Assembly (NCBI RefSeq): GCF_003226325.1
Contig: NZ_PDOD01000001.1
Location: forward strand, 806,001 to 870,000
Source of the DNA: Salipaludibacillus keqinensis
Lineage (GTDB): Bacteria; Bacillota; Bacilli; Bacillales; Salisediminibacteriaceae
DNA: 64,000 bases
Direction of reading: 5' to 3'
In this document: one piece after another, positions 26,392-35,342 of the stretch
Layout: each line of letters starts with the position of its first letter
Numbering within the stretch: the first letter of the stretch is position 1
The notes under the pieces: model-generated
Databases searched by the model: none
What the model was told of the DNA's origin: nothing
The model's input: the letters and a program-made list of their open reading frames with translations, nothing else
Program-made: the position numbers and the translations under genes

Positions 26392-27249
26392 ATGTCTATG
26401 AAAAATCCCGCTTTGTCCACCTCGCTAATCAAAGAAAAGAAATGGTCCTTTGATATACAAACCATTTTGTTCTCATTGTTGAAAAAAGTGTCGTTGCCGA
26501 TTCTCGTTTTTGTCGTTTTCGTAGGAGGGTGGGAGCTATTTTGCCGGGCGACTGGCATAGCTCATTACATTTTACCAGCACCGAGTGACATCTATCTTGC
26601 CGCAGTCGCCAACAGTGAGAACTTGTTGGGAGCCATGTTCGTCACCATCTCATCGGCGTTAATGGGATTCATTATGAGTGTCGTATTAGGAATATCTGGG
26701 GCTGTATTACTTGCATCGTCTAAAGTGATTGAGAAAGCTCTCTATCCTTACGTAGTGTTATTGCAAACGATCCCGATTATCGCCATTGCCCCGATCATTG
26801 TGATTTGGTTTGGAGCAGGAACGAATGCGATCGTTATTATTGCCTTTTTGATTGGATTCTTCCCGATGCTCTCGAATACATTGGTCGGTCTCAATTCAAC
26901 GGATAGTAACTTGCGTAATCTGTTTTCTTTATACAATGCGTCTAAATTTCAAACGATGTGGCGATTACGGCTTCCTGCGGCCTTACCTTATATCGTAGCA
27001 GGACTGAAAATCTCTTGTACTTTAGCCACAATAGGTGTCATAGCAGGAGAATATATCGCAGGGATCGGTGGTGGCCGAGGTGGACTAGGCTATGCGATCA
27101 CGGTTGCTGCTTCGAATATTCAAACAGCATACTTGTTTGCCTGTGGACTCGCTGCATCGGTCCTTGGCATTGGCTTCTTTCTCATTATCAATTATATATC
27201 GAAGCTCCTATTAAGCTCTTGGCACGAATCAGAAATGGACCAACAATAA
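26392..27249 (+). CDS. ABC transporter permease (SsuC/TauC/ThiX type)
   Basis: A 285-residue inner-membrane permease with six hydrophobic helices and the EAA-type coupling loop around NASKFQTMWRLRLPAALPYIVAGLK (only part of which is needed to recognise it: LPAALPYIVAGLK). It partners the ATPase at 24165 and the receptor at 28603. The ATG at 26392 lies eight bases after AAGGAG; a GTG at 26383 falls inside that site. The next gene starts 20 bases beyond its stop. Confidence 0.88.
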   Translation: MSMKNPALSTSLIKEKKWSFDIQTILFSLLKKVSLPILVFVVFVGGWELFCRATGIAHYILPAPSDIYLAAVANSENLLGAMFVTISSALMGFIMSVVLGISGAVLLASSKVIEKALYPYVVLLQTIPIIAIAPIIVIWFGAGTNAIVIIAFLIGFFPMLSNTLVGLNSTDSNLRNLFSLYNASKFQTMWRLRLPAALPYIVAGLKISCTLATIGVIAGEYIAGIGGGRGGLGYAITVAASNIQTAYLFACGLAASVLGIGFFLIINYISKLLLSSWHESEMDQQ

Positions 27250-27269
27250 GCAACGACAGGAGGATTTTC

Positions 27270-28574
27270 GTGGACCTGCATATCATTAACGCCAGCATCC
27301 CATTACTAAACACATATAAACTAATGACTCTTAAAGCTTCACAAGGGATTTGGACGTCAATCACCACTCAAGATCATTATATTCATGATAATTCCTTTAT
27401 GAGTATCGAGGAAAAATCGGATTGTGATGCCATGGAAATGAAATATGATGCCAAGGCCAAAATGGTTTTACCTGGATTGATTGATGCTCATGTTCACCTA
27501 GACAAAGCCTACACGATTGATTCCATTGGGAATGAATCCGGTACCTTGTTAGAAGCGATTCAAAATTTCAAACAAGCTTCACCTGATTTTTCTAAAGAAG
27601 TGATCAAAGAGAGAATGAAGAAGACGGTGAACCATGCGGTGTCGTTTGGCACTTCAGCTCTTCGGTCTCATTTGGATTTTAATATGAGTGATGGAGGAGA
27701 AATCGCTCAGCGAACGATTGAGGCAGCCTTGGAAGTGAAAGAAGAAATGAAACCTATGGCGGATCTGCAATTTTTTCCGATGTGTGACTTGACGCAATTG
27801 TCGGCAAGGGGGAAGGAGATTCTTGAACTAGGTTTAAGAGAAGGCTTAGATGGCATTGGGGGAGCTCCTCATCTGTCAGATCAACCGAAAGAATCTATCC
27901 TGCAAACCTTTCAAATGGCTGAAAAAATGGGAAAACCGATCGATCTCCATTCTGATGAGAGTGATGATCCAAGCATAGAAACGGTGAATGAAATTGCTAG
28001 GCAAACGATTCAGTTTGGCTTTCAGGGAAAGGTTAATGTAGGTCATTTATGTTCCCTTGCGGCGATGAGTCAAGAGAAAGCAGACGAGACGATCGCTAAT
28101 ATCTCTGAGGCGAAGTTGAATGTGATTACGTTGCCGGGAGCCAACATGTATTTGCAAGGGAGAAACGACAAAGGGTTGATCAGAAGAGGTGTGACTCGAG
28201 TGAAGGAGTTAACGGGAGCAGGTGTGAAGACCGCTGTAGCTAGCGACAATATTCAAGATCCCTTCCACCCCTTTGGAAAAGGAGACTTAGTCGAAATAGG
28301 CAGACTGTCTACTTACGCTGCTCACATGAATAGTGAGGCAGATAAGCTCATGACCTTAAGAATGGTGACAGAAATTCCTGCAGAACTAATGGGATTAGAC
28401 AAGTATGGCATGAAGGAAGGGAATCCGGTGAGTTTTACCATCTTTGACGCGACGACGGTGAACGAGCTTTTCTCCTGGACGCCAGTGGGCAGGTGGGTGT
28501 ATCGCAACAGTGCTTGGGTATGTATTACGAAGCAAATGCAAAGTTGGAAGACTGGACAAGAAGTGACAAACTAA
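27270..28574 (+). CDS. Cytosine deaminase-like amidohydrolase, copy 2
   Basis: A 434-residue CodA/AtzC-like amidohydrolase starting with GTG at 27270, seven bases after AGGAGG; an upstream extension of the frame is antiparallel noise inside the permease gene. The metal motifs are PGLIDAHVHLDKAY, the HLDFNM strand, DLHSDESDDPS, NVGHLCSL and ASDNIQDPFHPFGKG. It is clearly related to copy 1 but diverged, with DKAY instead of DTAL and SDN instead of HDD, suggesting a different substrate or a second deamination step. It separates the permease from the receptor gene. Confidence 0.83.
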   Translation: MDLHIINASIPLLNTYKLMTLKASQGIWTSITTQDHYIHDNSFMSIEEKSDCDAMEMKYDAKAKMVLPGLIDAHVHLDKAYTIDSIGNESGTLLEAIQNFKQASPDFSKEVIKERMKKTVNHAVSFGTSALRSHLDFNMSDGGEIAQRTIEAALEVKEEMKPMADLQFFPMCDLTQLSARGKEILELGLREGLDGIGGAPHLSDQPKESILQTFQMAEKMGKPIDLHSDESDDPSIETVNEIARQTIQFGFQGKVNVGHLCSLAAMSQEKADETIANISEAKLNVITLPGANMYLQGRNDKGLIRRGVTRVKELTGAGVKTAVASDNIQDPFHPFGKGDLVEIGRLSTYAAHMNSEADKLMTLRMVTEIPAELMGLDKYGMKEGNPVSFTIFDATTVNELFSWTPVGRWVYRNSAWVCITKQMQSWKTGQEVTN

Positions 28575-28602
28575 AAGATAGCGGGAGAGAGGGGTACTAA
28601 AC

Positions 28603-29664
28603 ATGAGTTTTTTAAGAGGACAGGCTGTAAAGTGGAAGAGGTATGGAGTTGCTAGTCTGATTATTCTGACTTCGGTTTCGGTGGCGGCTTGTGGAAATGA
28701 TGAGAATGAGGGTGCTACTGCAGAAGCGGATGAAGTTAACAATACTGAAGAGGGAAGCAATGATTCAACCACGGAAGATTTAATTGAAGTGGAGCAATTA
28801 ACGAACTGGTACGCTCAGGCTGAACAAGGCGGTCAATTCGCCGCTCATATGCAAGGATTTTATGAAGATGCAGGGTTGGATATGACGATCCAAGCTGGCG
28901 GTGGTGGCGTTTCGAATACTCAGCTTGTTGCTTCAGGTCAAGTGGATTTCGGGATGGGATCGACGGATGAAATCTTGATGGCAAGAAATGATGGGATTCC
29001 TCTCGTGGCTATTGCTGGTATTTTCCAACAAAGCCCGCAAGCTCTCATGTTCCATGAAGGACAAGACATTGAGGAGTTCACAGACTTAAATGGCCGCGAT
29101 GTCTATGTATCACCAGGAGCTGGATTTTTTGAATATATGAAATCTGAATTTGATCTTGATGTAAATGAATATTCGTATACGGGCGACAGCACCATGTTCA
29201 TGGAAAATGAAGAAGCTGTCTCTCAATCTTACATGACTTCAGAACCTTTTAATCTAGCAAACGAGGGTGTAGAAGTAGATTGGCTTCTAAATGGGGAGTC
29301 TGGATTTGAAGTGTATGGGAACTTACTCTTTACGACAGAACAAATGATTGAAGAACAGCCGGAAGTCGTTCAAGCGTATGTGGAAGCGTCTATTGAAGGC
29401 TGGAACTTCTACAAAGATAACCATGAAGAAGTCATTCCGTTTATTCAAGAATATAATCCAGAGATGTCAACGGAGCAACTGGAATACAGTGCAGAAGCCT
29501 TGCAGCCTCTCGTGTATGGATATGAAGCGGAAGAACATGGTGTAGGCTACATGACGGAAGATCATTGGCAGAATTTAATGGAGATCTTGCTTGATTTGGA
29601 GTTGTTGAATGAAGAGTTGGACGTAACCGAAGCGTTCACGACGGAGTTCTTACCTGAACAATAG
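28603..29664 (+). CDS. ABC transporter substrate-binding lipoprotein (NMT1/THI5-like)
   Basis: A 353-residue lipoprotein with lipobox VAAC (Cys30) and an acidic linker of about 30 residues before the binding domain. The domain begins VEQLTNWYAQAEQGGQFAAH and has VSNTQLVASGQVDFGMGS, typical of NMT1/THI5-like receptors that bind pyrimidines, riboflavin precursors, sulfonates or similar. The high acid content suits a salty environment, an inference. It completes the importer whose ATPase and permease lie upstream and is followed by a strong hairpin at 29674. Confidence 0.88.
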   Translation: MSFLRGQAVKWKRYGVASLIILTSVSVAACGNDENEGATAEADEVNNTEEGSNDSTTEDLIEVEQLTNWYAQAEQGGQFAAHMQGFYEDAGLDMTIQAGGGGVSNTQLVASGQVDFGMGSTDEILMARNDGIPLVAIAGIFQQSPQALMFHEGQDIEEFTDLNGRDVYVSPGAGFFEYMKSEFDLDVNEYSYTGDSTMFMENEEAVSQSYMTSEPFNLANEGVEVDWLLNGESGFEVYGNLLFTTEQMIEEQPEVVQAYVEASIEGWNFYKDNHEEVIPFIQEYNPEMSTEQLEYSAEALQPLVYGYEAEEHGVGYMTEDHWQNLMEILLDLELLNEELDVTEAFTTEFLPEQ

Positions 29665-29673
29665 GAGGAAAAG

Positions 29674-29702
29674 GGACGAAGGAGAAGATTTCTCCTTCGT
29701 CC
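29674..29702 (+). terminator. Stable 3' hairpin after the substrate-binding gene
   Basis: GGACGAAGGAGA (29674-29685) pairs perfectly with TCTCCTTCGTCC (29691-29702). No T-run follows, so it may protect the importer mRNA end rather than stop transcription. Confidence 0.55.
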
Positions 29703-29818
29703 ATCTATAGAGGAACATTGTTGTGTCAGGTAAGTTCACAAAGAAAGAATTGGATCATCTATGAACACTTACTGTAAAAAAATAGCTTAGTAGTTTTTCA
29801 TAAAAGGAGAGGGTTCGC

Positions 29819-30625
29819 TTGTTTACTCGTTTTGAAGGGAAAGCTTGGGAAGAGAAATTCTTACCGAGACTATCATATAAAGAAGTGGAAGAGTTGAATA
29901 AAGAGGATGCGTTGATTATTTTACCTATAGGGGCGGTGGAACAGCATGGATCCCATCTCCCGCTCATGACAGATTCGTTGATTTCGGAAGCATCGATTAC
30001 GAAAACGATGGAGCATGTAGCGCCAGATAGCAACATTTGGCTCATCCCCCCTTTATCTTATGGAAAAAGCAATGAGCATGTGGATTTTCCAGGAACGATT
30101 TCGTTGTCATCCACTCATTTGCAAGGGATCATTCTTGATATTGCTAGAAGTTTATCGAGGAGCGGGTTCCGAAGATTGGTCTTGTACAATTCTCATGGTG
30201 GCAATGTTGATTTATTAAATATGGTGGCACGAGAAATTCATATAGAAACGGACATGATGGTGTTTATCACCTCCTCGGGATCTTCAAACATAGGCGACAT
30301 TTTTACGGAAGAAGAATTGGAATGGGGCATTCATGGGGGAGATGTGGAAACATCGATGGTGATGGCAGTAAAACCTTCTTGGGTGCATGAAGAGTTACGA
30401 ACGTCAGAATTTCCACCCATAAAGGATCATGCTTACTTGAGCTTGAAAAACAAGGTTCGTGTCGCTTGGAAAATCAATGACCTCTCTAAAGGCGGCACGG
30501 CGGGAGACGCCACGAAAGCCACTGCTGAAAAAGGGGAGATCGTGTTGCTGCGATCAGCGGAAGAGATGGCAGAAGCCTTAGAGGAAATGGCCACATTTGA
30601 GATTAGCCATTTACTCGAAAAATAG
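29819..30625 (+). CDS. Creatininase-family amidohydrolase
   Basis: A 268-residue metal-dependent amidohydrolase of the creatininase fold. Motifs are LPIGAVEQHGSHLPL, NSHGGN and HGGDVETS; family metal ligands (Glu, His, Asp, Glu) fall in these. Members include creatinine amidohydrolase, the FAPy deformylase of archaeal flavin synthesis and MftE. The start codon is TTG at 29819, supported by AAAGGAGAGG. In context it may open a cyclic amide or remove a formyl group in the heterocycle pathway served by the importer; the substrate is not determined. Confidence 0.85.
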   Translation: MFTRFEGKAWEEKFLPRLSYKEVEELNKEDALIILPIGAVEQHGSHLPLMTDSLISEASITKTMEHVAPDSNIWLIPPLSYGKSNEHVDFPGTISLSSTHLQGIILDIARSLSRSGFRRLVLYNSHGGNVDLLNMVAREIHIETDMMVFITSSGSSNIGDIFTEEELEWGIHGGDVETSMVMAVKPSWVHEELRTSEFPPIKDHAYLSLKNKVRVAWKINDLSKGGTAGDATKATAEKGEIVLLRSAEEMAEALEEMATFEISHLLEK

Positions 30626-30652
30626 AGAATCAAGGGCAACTGCCCATAGAAG

Positions 30653-30716
30653 AAATAGAGCTTCTCTCTTGTCTAATGGCTCTTACATGGGCAGGAAAAT
30701 GAGAAGCTCTATTTTA
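30653..30716 (+). terminator. Terminator with 14-bp perfect stem
   Basis: AAATAGAGCTTCTC (30653-30666) pairs with GAGAAGCTCTATTT (30701-30714) around a 34-base loop, followed by TTAGTTA. It separates the creatininase gene from pucF. Confidence 0.7.
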
Positions 30717-30864
30717 GTTACTTTGTACAATAATAAGCCTGATTATTGGTTCATGTTCATAATGAATTTTTTCCTCCAAAATCATACAATACGATTATTG
30801 AAGTGTCAGAAATAGGATGAATCATAGAAAGAGACTGAGAGAAAACACGGAAGGGGTGTCTATA

Positions 30865-32106
30865 TTGATCAAGACGTCGAACATCAATGAACAAAGGCTT
30901 TGGCAAACTTTAATGGAGTTGGCTGAAATTGGTGCCAGTCCGAATAGAGACCAAGGGATCACGAGACTCTCACTAAGTGAAGAAGAACTGGAAGCAAAAC
31001 AGTATGTAATTCAATTAATGAAAGAAGTGGGACTTGAGGTTCGAATGGACGCTGTAGGAAATGTGATCGGGAAATTAAATGGGACAGATCCTCTAGCCCC
31101 ATCGGTGATCGTTGGGTCCCATACGGATACTGTGAATCATGGTGGCGGATTTGATGGTGCTCTAGGCGTTCTCGGGGCTATTGAAGCCGTTCGCTCCATG
31201 AAAGAAGCGAATGTAACGTTAACTCATTCGATTGAGGTCATTTCCTTTACCGACGAAGAAGGTTCCAGATTTGGAACAGGCTACATCGGAAGCAAGGCCA
31301 TGGCCGGTGTTTTAAAAGAAGACGCCTTTGAACTAACAGATCAGAATGGCATCTCTTACCGGGAAGCCTTTATCAAGGCGAAACTCGATCCGACTAAATA
31401 TAAAGAAGCAGTGCGTAAACCAGAAGAAATGAAAGCGTATATTGAAATGCATATCGAACAAGGGAAAGTGCTAGAAGAGATGGACTTGTCTGTGGGTATT
31501 GTCACAGATATCCAAGGCCCCGTCTGGTTGGAAGTTCAGTTAGAAGGGAGTGCCGATCATGCGGGAGCGACACCGATGAACATGAGAAAAGATGCTTCCT
31601 TAGTGATGGCAGAGGTCATGCTTGACGTAGAAAAGACAGCGATTTCTCATCAGGGAGTTGGAACCGTAGGATCGTTAAAGGTAGAACCAGGAGGCGTGAA
31701 TATTATCCCGGGGAAGGCGGTTTTCACCGTTGATCTTCGTCACGTTGATAGCCATGAGCGACAATTGATGGTAAAAGATGTGTACTTGTCCGTTGCAAAA
31801 GCTAGTGAAAAACGAGGGATAACCTGGACTATTGAAGTGAAAAAAGAAGTCGATCCAGCTTCTTGTTCACCTGAAATAGTAAAGATATTGGAAGAATCTT
31901 TTCAAGAATTGCAGTTTCCGGTAGCTAAGTTGCCATGTGGAGCGGGGCATGACTCACTCATTATGTCTAAGTTGACTAATATGGGTATGATTTTCGTCCG
32001 GTCGAAAGATGGCATCAGTCATAATCCGAAAGAATGGACGAGCAAAGGGGATTGTGCCGCTGGGACAGAGGTACTCTTTCAATCATTAATTAAGCTTGCG
32101 AAATGA
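30865..32106 (+). CDS. pucF: Allantoate amidohydrolase (M20/Zn-dependent)
   Basis: A zinc hydrolase of the allantoate amidohydrolase / N-carbamoyl amino acid hydrolase group, converting allantoate to ureidoglycine, CO2 and ammonia. Metal motifs are VGSHTDTV, GGGFDGALGVL, FTDEEGSRFG and EMHIEQGKVLE; the dimerisation domain has GSADHAGATPMNMRKDA. A frame from 30817 exists, but AAGGGG at 30851-30856 fits the TTG at 30865, giving 413 residues, close to the length I recall for B. subtilis PucF. It is followed by pucG, the same order as in B. subtilis. Confidence 0.9.
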   Translation: MIKTSNINEQRLWQTLMELAEIGASPNRDQGITRLSLSEEELEAKQYVIQLMKEVGLEVRMDAVGNVIGKLNGTDPLAPSVIVGSHTDTVNHGGGFDGALGVLGAIEAVRSMKEANVTLTHSIEVISFTDEEGSRFGTGYIGSKAMAGVLKEDAFELTDQNGISYREAFIKAKLDPTKYKEAVRKPEEMKAYIEMHIEQGKVLEEMDLSVGIVTDIQGPVWLEVQLEGSADHAGATPMNMRKDASLVMAEVMLDVEKTAISHQGVGTVGSLKVEPGGVNIIPGKAVFTVDLRHVDSHERQLMVKDVYLSVAKASEKRGITWTIEVKKEVDPASCSPEIVKILEESFQELQFPVAKLPCGAGHDSLIMSKLTNMGMIFVRSKDGISHNPKEWTSKGDCAAGTEVLFQSLIKLAK

Positions 32107-32125
32107 ACAAAAAGGAGGCAACACC

Positions 32126-33415
32126 ATGTCACAACCACCTATACTCCATATTCCGCCTCGAACGATCATGACCCCGGGTCCTGTGGAAGCAGAACCGAGT
32201 GTCCTAAAGGCCATGTCTTCGTCCATTTTAGGCCAGTTCGATCCTGGGTTCACTCAGATTATGAACGACACGATGGTTTCGTTGCGTAAAGTACTTCAAA
32301 CAGACAATCATTGGGCATTTCCCGTTGATGGGACTTCCCGAGCAGGCATTGAAGCCATGCTTTGCAGTGTCATTGAAGAAGGGGATCGCGTGTTGATCCC
32401 GTGCTTCGGAAGGTTTGGTTATTTACTTACAGAAATTGCTGAACGGAGCGGTGCAGAAGTTCACCTCATGGCATGTGAATGGGGAAAGGTGTTTGAACCT
32501 GCACAGGTTATTGCAGAAATGGAACGTGTGAAGCCTAAAGTTGTTGCGATGGTTCATGGTGATACATCTACTGGGCGGATGCAGCCGTTAAAGGACATCG
32601 GCCAAGCTTGCCGGGATCTGGACATGTTGCTCATTGTCGATGCTGTCGCTACCGTCGGAGGAACCGATGTGAAAACAGACGAATGGAACATCGATGGCCT
32701 GATCACCGGTACACAAAAATGCTTATCTGTTCCCTCTGGTTTAGCACCACTTACTTATAACGATCGTATTGAACAGATATTGAACGAGCGTAAATCCATT
32801 GAAAAAGGATTAATTCCTCCGGGAGAAAATAAAGGTGGGATGTCTCCCCAAGGTGGTCGATCCGGGGGTATCGGAAGGCGCATTCGCAGTAATTACTTGG
32901 ATCTGAGCCAACTGCAAGATTATTGGAGCCCAGCAAGGTTAAACCATCATACAGAAGCGACTTCCATGATTTATGGTTTGTATGAGGGGCTTCGAGTCAT
33001 CTTGCAAGAAGGTTTGCCAGCAAGGTTTGATCGTCATCGGCTCAATGAAAAAGCGCTAGTAGCTGGACTAGAAGCGATGGGTCTTTCACTGTTCGGCGAT
33101 CCTGCGAGCAAGTTGCCAACAGTGACCTGTGTAAATATTCCCGCCAATATTCACGGAGACTCCGTGAGAGCCATGCTACTTGAGGAATTTGGTATCGAGA
33201 TTGCCAGCTCGTTCGGTCCTCTGCACGGCAAGATTTGGCGGATCGGTACGATGGGATATAGCTGTCAGAAACGAAATATCTTACTTACTTTAGGTGCCTT
33301 TGAAGCGGTGCTTCTCCGTCACGGCGCGAAATTATATGTCGGTTCTGGTGTACAAGCGGCGATGGATGTGTATGAGGAAGCGGCGAAACCTAATCACGAG
33401 GTCACAGCTAAGTAA
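32126..33415 (+). CDS. pucG: (S)-Ureidoglycine-glyoxylate aminotransferase
   Basis: A 429-residue PLP-dependent class V aminotransferase. It transfers the amino group of ureidoglycine to glyoxylate, giving oxalurate and glycine. Features are MTPGPVEAEPSVL at the N-terminus, FPVDGTSRAGIEA, VHGDTSTGRMQPL, VDAVATVGG and the PLP lysine in TGTQKCLSVPSGLAPL. It is related to alanine-glyoxylate and serine-glyoxylate aminotransferases; placement after pucF sets the assignment. AAGGAGG precedes the ATG. It is the last purine gene and ends at a terminator. Confidence 0.9.
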   Translation: MSQPPILHIPPRTIMTPGPVEAEPSVLKAMSSSILGQFDPGFTQIMNDTMVSLRKVLQTDNHWAFPVDGTSRAGIEAMLCSVIEEGDRVLIPCFGRFGYLLTEIAERSGAEVHLMACEWGKVFEPAQVIAEMERVKPKVVAMVHGDTSTGRMQPLKDIGQACRDLDMLLIVDAVATVGGTDVKTDEWNIDGLITGTQKCLSVPSGLAPLTYNDRIEQILNERKSIEKGLIPPGENKGGMSPQGGRSGGIGRRIRSNYLDLSQLQDYWSPARLNHHTEATSMIYGLYEGLRVILQEGLPARFDRHRLNEKALVAGLEAMGLSLFGDPASKLPTVTCVNIPANIHGDSVRAMLLEEFGIEIASSFGPLHGKIWRIGTMGYSCQKRNILLTLGAFEAVLLRHGAKLYVGSGVQAAMDVYEEAAKPNHEVTAK

Positions 33416-33465
33416 GGGAGTACTTCTTTTAACGTAAGATACACAATAGAAATTAGATTTTTGAA

Positions 33466-33500
33466 CCTGCATGAAGGTGTGAGCTTTCATGGGGGTTTTT
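33466..33500 (+). terminator. Terminator after pucG
   Basis: CCTGCATGAAGG pairs with CTTTCATGGGGG (imperfect), then TTTTT. It marks the end of the purine island. Between 33500 and 33698 there is an inverted repeat CTGAAGT/ACTTCAG (about 33569-33598) but no gene. Confidence 0.65.
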
Positions 33501-33698
33501 AATAGTTGGAATGGAATGTAGTTATAGTTAGCACGACTAGCAGCACGAGTATATAAAAGGAACTTACTGAAGTGCTGACACAGTGGTATACTTCAGCTAA
33601 GAGGAAGGTTTTCAATTAGTGGTGACATAGCTCAAGTTTCCTTTGCGACTCCTCGGGATAATTTTGCCCAAAAGTTGAAAAGAAAAGAGTGGTGCGAG

Positions 33699-35312
33699 AT
33701 GACTTCTAATAGTAAGTTGAAGCGGATGTCAAAGGTGCTTTCCATGGCTTTTGTTATATTTATACAAATTTATTGGTACAAAATCAGCAAGAAATCTGAG
33801 GCCGATTGGGAAAAACTGTGGGCAAAAATAGGTAAAAGGTTTCGAGAAACAGCATTTGAGCTTGAAGGACTTCTCATTAAAATTGGACAGTTGCTAAGCA
33901 TCCGTTCAGACATCCTGCCCAATGGGTTCATCCATCAAATACAAGATTTAACCGATCAAGTCCCTCCGTCGGAATGGAAAGAGATAGAAGCATTGATTGA
34001 AGGGGAATGGAATGGGCCACTTGAACAGCACCTTCAAACTATTGAAAAAAAAGCCGTTGCCTCTGCCTCTATTGGAGAAGTGTATAAAGGTGTTTTAAAT
34101 GATGGGGAAGGGGTGGCGATCAAGGTTCTGCGACCCAATATTGAATCGATCATCCAAACCGATTTCCGTACGTTAAAAATCATTATTTGGTTTGCTAATC
34201 ATTTTGCGCCTATTCCAAAAAGGTTCATCAATCTCAAACTGTTATATGAAGAGCTAAAGCATGTGATTGAACAAGAACTTGATTTTACTCGTGAAAAGGA
34301 CAATTTGCTGTTTTTTCAAGAGCGGTTCAAGAAGCAAGAGTTTGTGGAAATTCCAAAAGTGTATGCCGACATCAGTACGTCAAAGGTGCTTGTGATGGAA
34401 TGGATGGAAGGTATTAGGCTAACAGATGACAAGGGATTAACGGAAGCGGGGATTAGTCCTAAAGAGCTGTCACAAAAGCTCATTCAACTGTTTCTTCCTC
34501 AATGGCTAGAACCAGGAAAGTTTCATGCCGATCCTCACTCCGGGAATGTGCTCGTTTCAAACGAAGGAAAGGTCATTTTGCTGGACTTTGGGATGGTAGG
34601 GGAAATGACTAAAAAGGATGCCGCCTATTTTCAAGAGCTCATTGAGAGTGTCCTATCGAAAAACTATGCAAAAGGCGTAGAATGCTTAACCGACCTTGGT
34701 TTTCTGCTTCCGGAAGCCGATCCAAAAACGATCGAAAAATTGTTAGCTGAGCTGATGTCTTTCCAGACGTCACAACTGAAAGAAATGGACCTGATGCAGG
34801 TGAAATTAGAGCTGAATGATATGATCCAAGCGCTCCCTATTCAAGTACCAACGAAGTTTGTATTTCTAGGGCGTTCATTCGTCACCATGGAAGGGATGGT
34901 TCGCCGGTTAGTACCTGCAGATGAATTCAATGAAATTCTCAGGCCTGTGTTTATGGAGTGGCTGTCCGAACAAGGGAATAACAAATGGTCCTTTGTGTGG
35001 TATTGGCTGCAGTCACACCCTTTATTTAAAACGATTCACTCTTTTACTGAATTTCTTAAGTTACCTGAAAAACTGGAGGACTTAAAGGAAAAAGAGCAGC
35101 GAAGACAGTTTCAATTTACGATTTATGAGAATAATAAAACTAAATTTTTTAGTTTAAGCTTACTAGGATTGATCGGACTAGGCGGAGGTCTTTATACATC
35201 GCATCAGCTGATTTTACAGATGTCCATAGGCCTGACAATCGTTTCTAGTATAGGATATTTCATTTTTAGTGTGAAGGTAAAAAAATGGATGAAATACATG
35301 CATGGTAAGTGA
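33699..35312 (+). CDS. ABC1/AarF/UbiB-family atypical protein kinase
   Basis: A 537-residue protein with an N-terminal membrane-proximal helix, the UbiB-specific KxGQ motif (LIKIGQLLSIRSDILP), a nucleotide loop VASASIGEVYKG, a catalytic segment FHADPHSGNVL and metal-binding LLDFGMVGE. Two C-terminal hydrophobic helices (about 490-530) anchor it in the membrane. In other organisms the family supports quinone synthesis or lipid homeostasis; the Bacillus role is not settled. The ATG at 33699 is the likeliest start; a TTG at 33675 is possible. It is isolated and convergent with the DUF1287 gene across array 2. Confidence 0.85.
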   Translation: MTSNSKLKRMSKVLSMAFVIFIQIYWYKISKKSEADWEKLWAKIGKRFRETAFELEGLLIKIGQLLSIRSDILPNGFIHQIQDLTDQVPPSEWKEIEALIEGEWNGPLEQHLQTIEKKAVASASIGEVYKGVLNDGEGVAIKVLRPNIESIIQTDFRTLKIIIWFANHFAPIPKRFINLKLLYEELKHVIEQELDFTREKDNLLFFQERFKKQEFVEIPKVYADISTSKVLVMEWMEGIRLTDDKGLTEAGISPKELSQKLIQLFLPQWLEPGKFHADPHSGNVLVSNEGKVILLDFGMVGEMTKKDAAYFQELIESVLSKNYAKGVECLTDLGFLLPEADPKTIEKLLAELMSFQTSQLKEMDLMQVKLELNDMIQALPIQVPTKFVFLGRSFVTMEGMVRRLVPADEFNEILRPVFMEWLSEQGNNKWSFVWYWLQSHPLFKTIHSFTEFLKLPEKLEDLKEKEQRRQFQFTIYENNKTKFFSLSLLGLIGLGGGLYTSHQLILQMSIGLTIVSSIGYFIFSVKVKKWMKYMHGK

Positions 35313-35342
35313 CATTTATAAAAACTTGATCTCGGGAGTTGT

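Noticed and set aside
26958-27269. N-terminal extension of the second CodA-like amidohydrolase
   Set aside because: The extension lies wholly inside the permease gene in another frame; GTG at 27270 has AGGAGG and starts the family domain.
30740-30756. PucR box upstream of pucF
   Set aside because: ATTGGTTCA matches only part of the B. subtilis consensus, and no other copy was found in the expected places.
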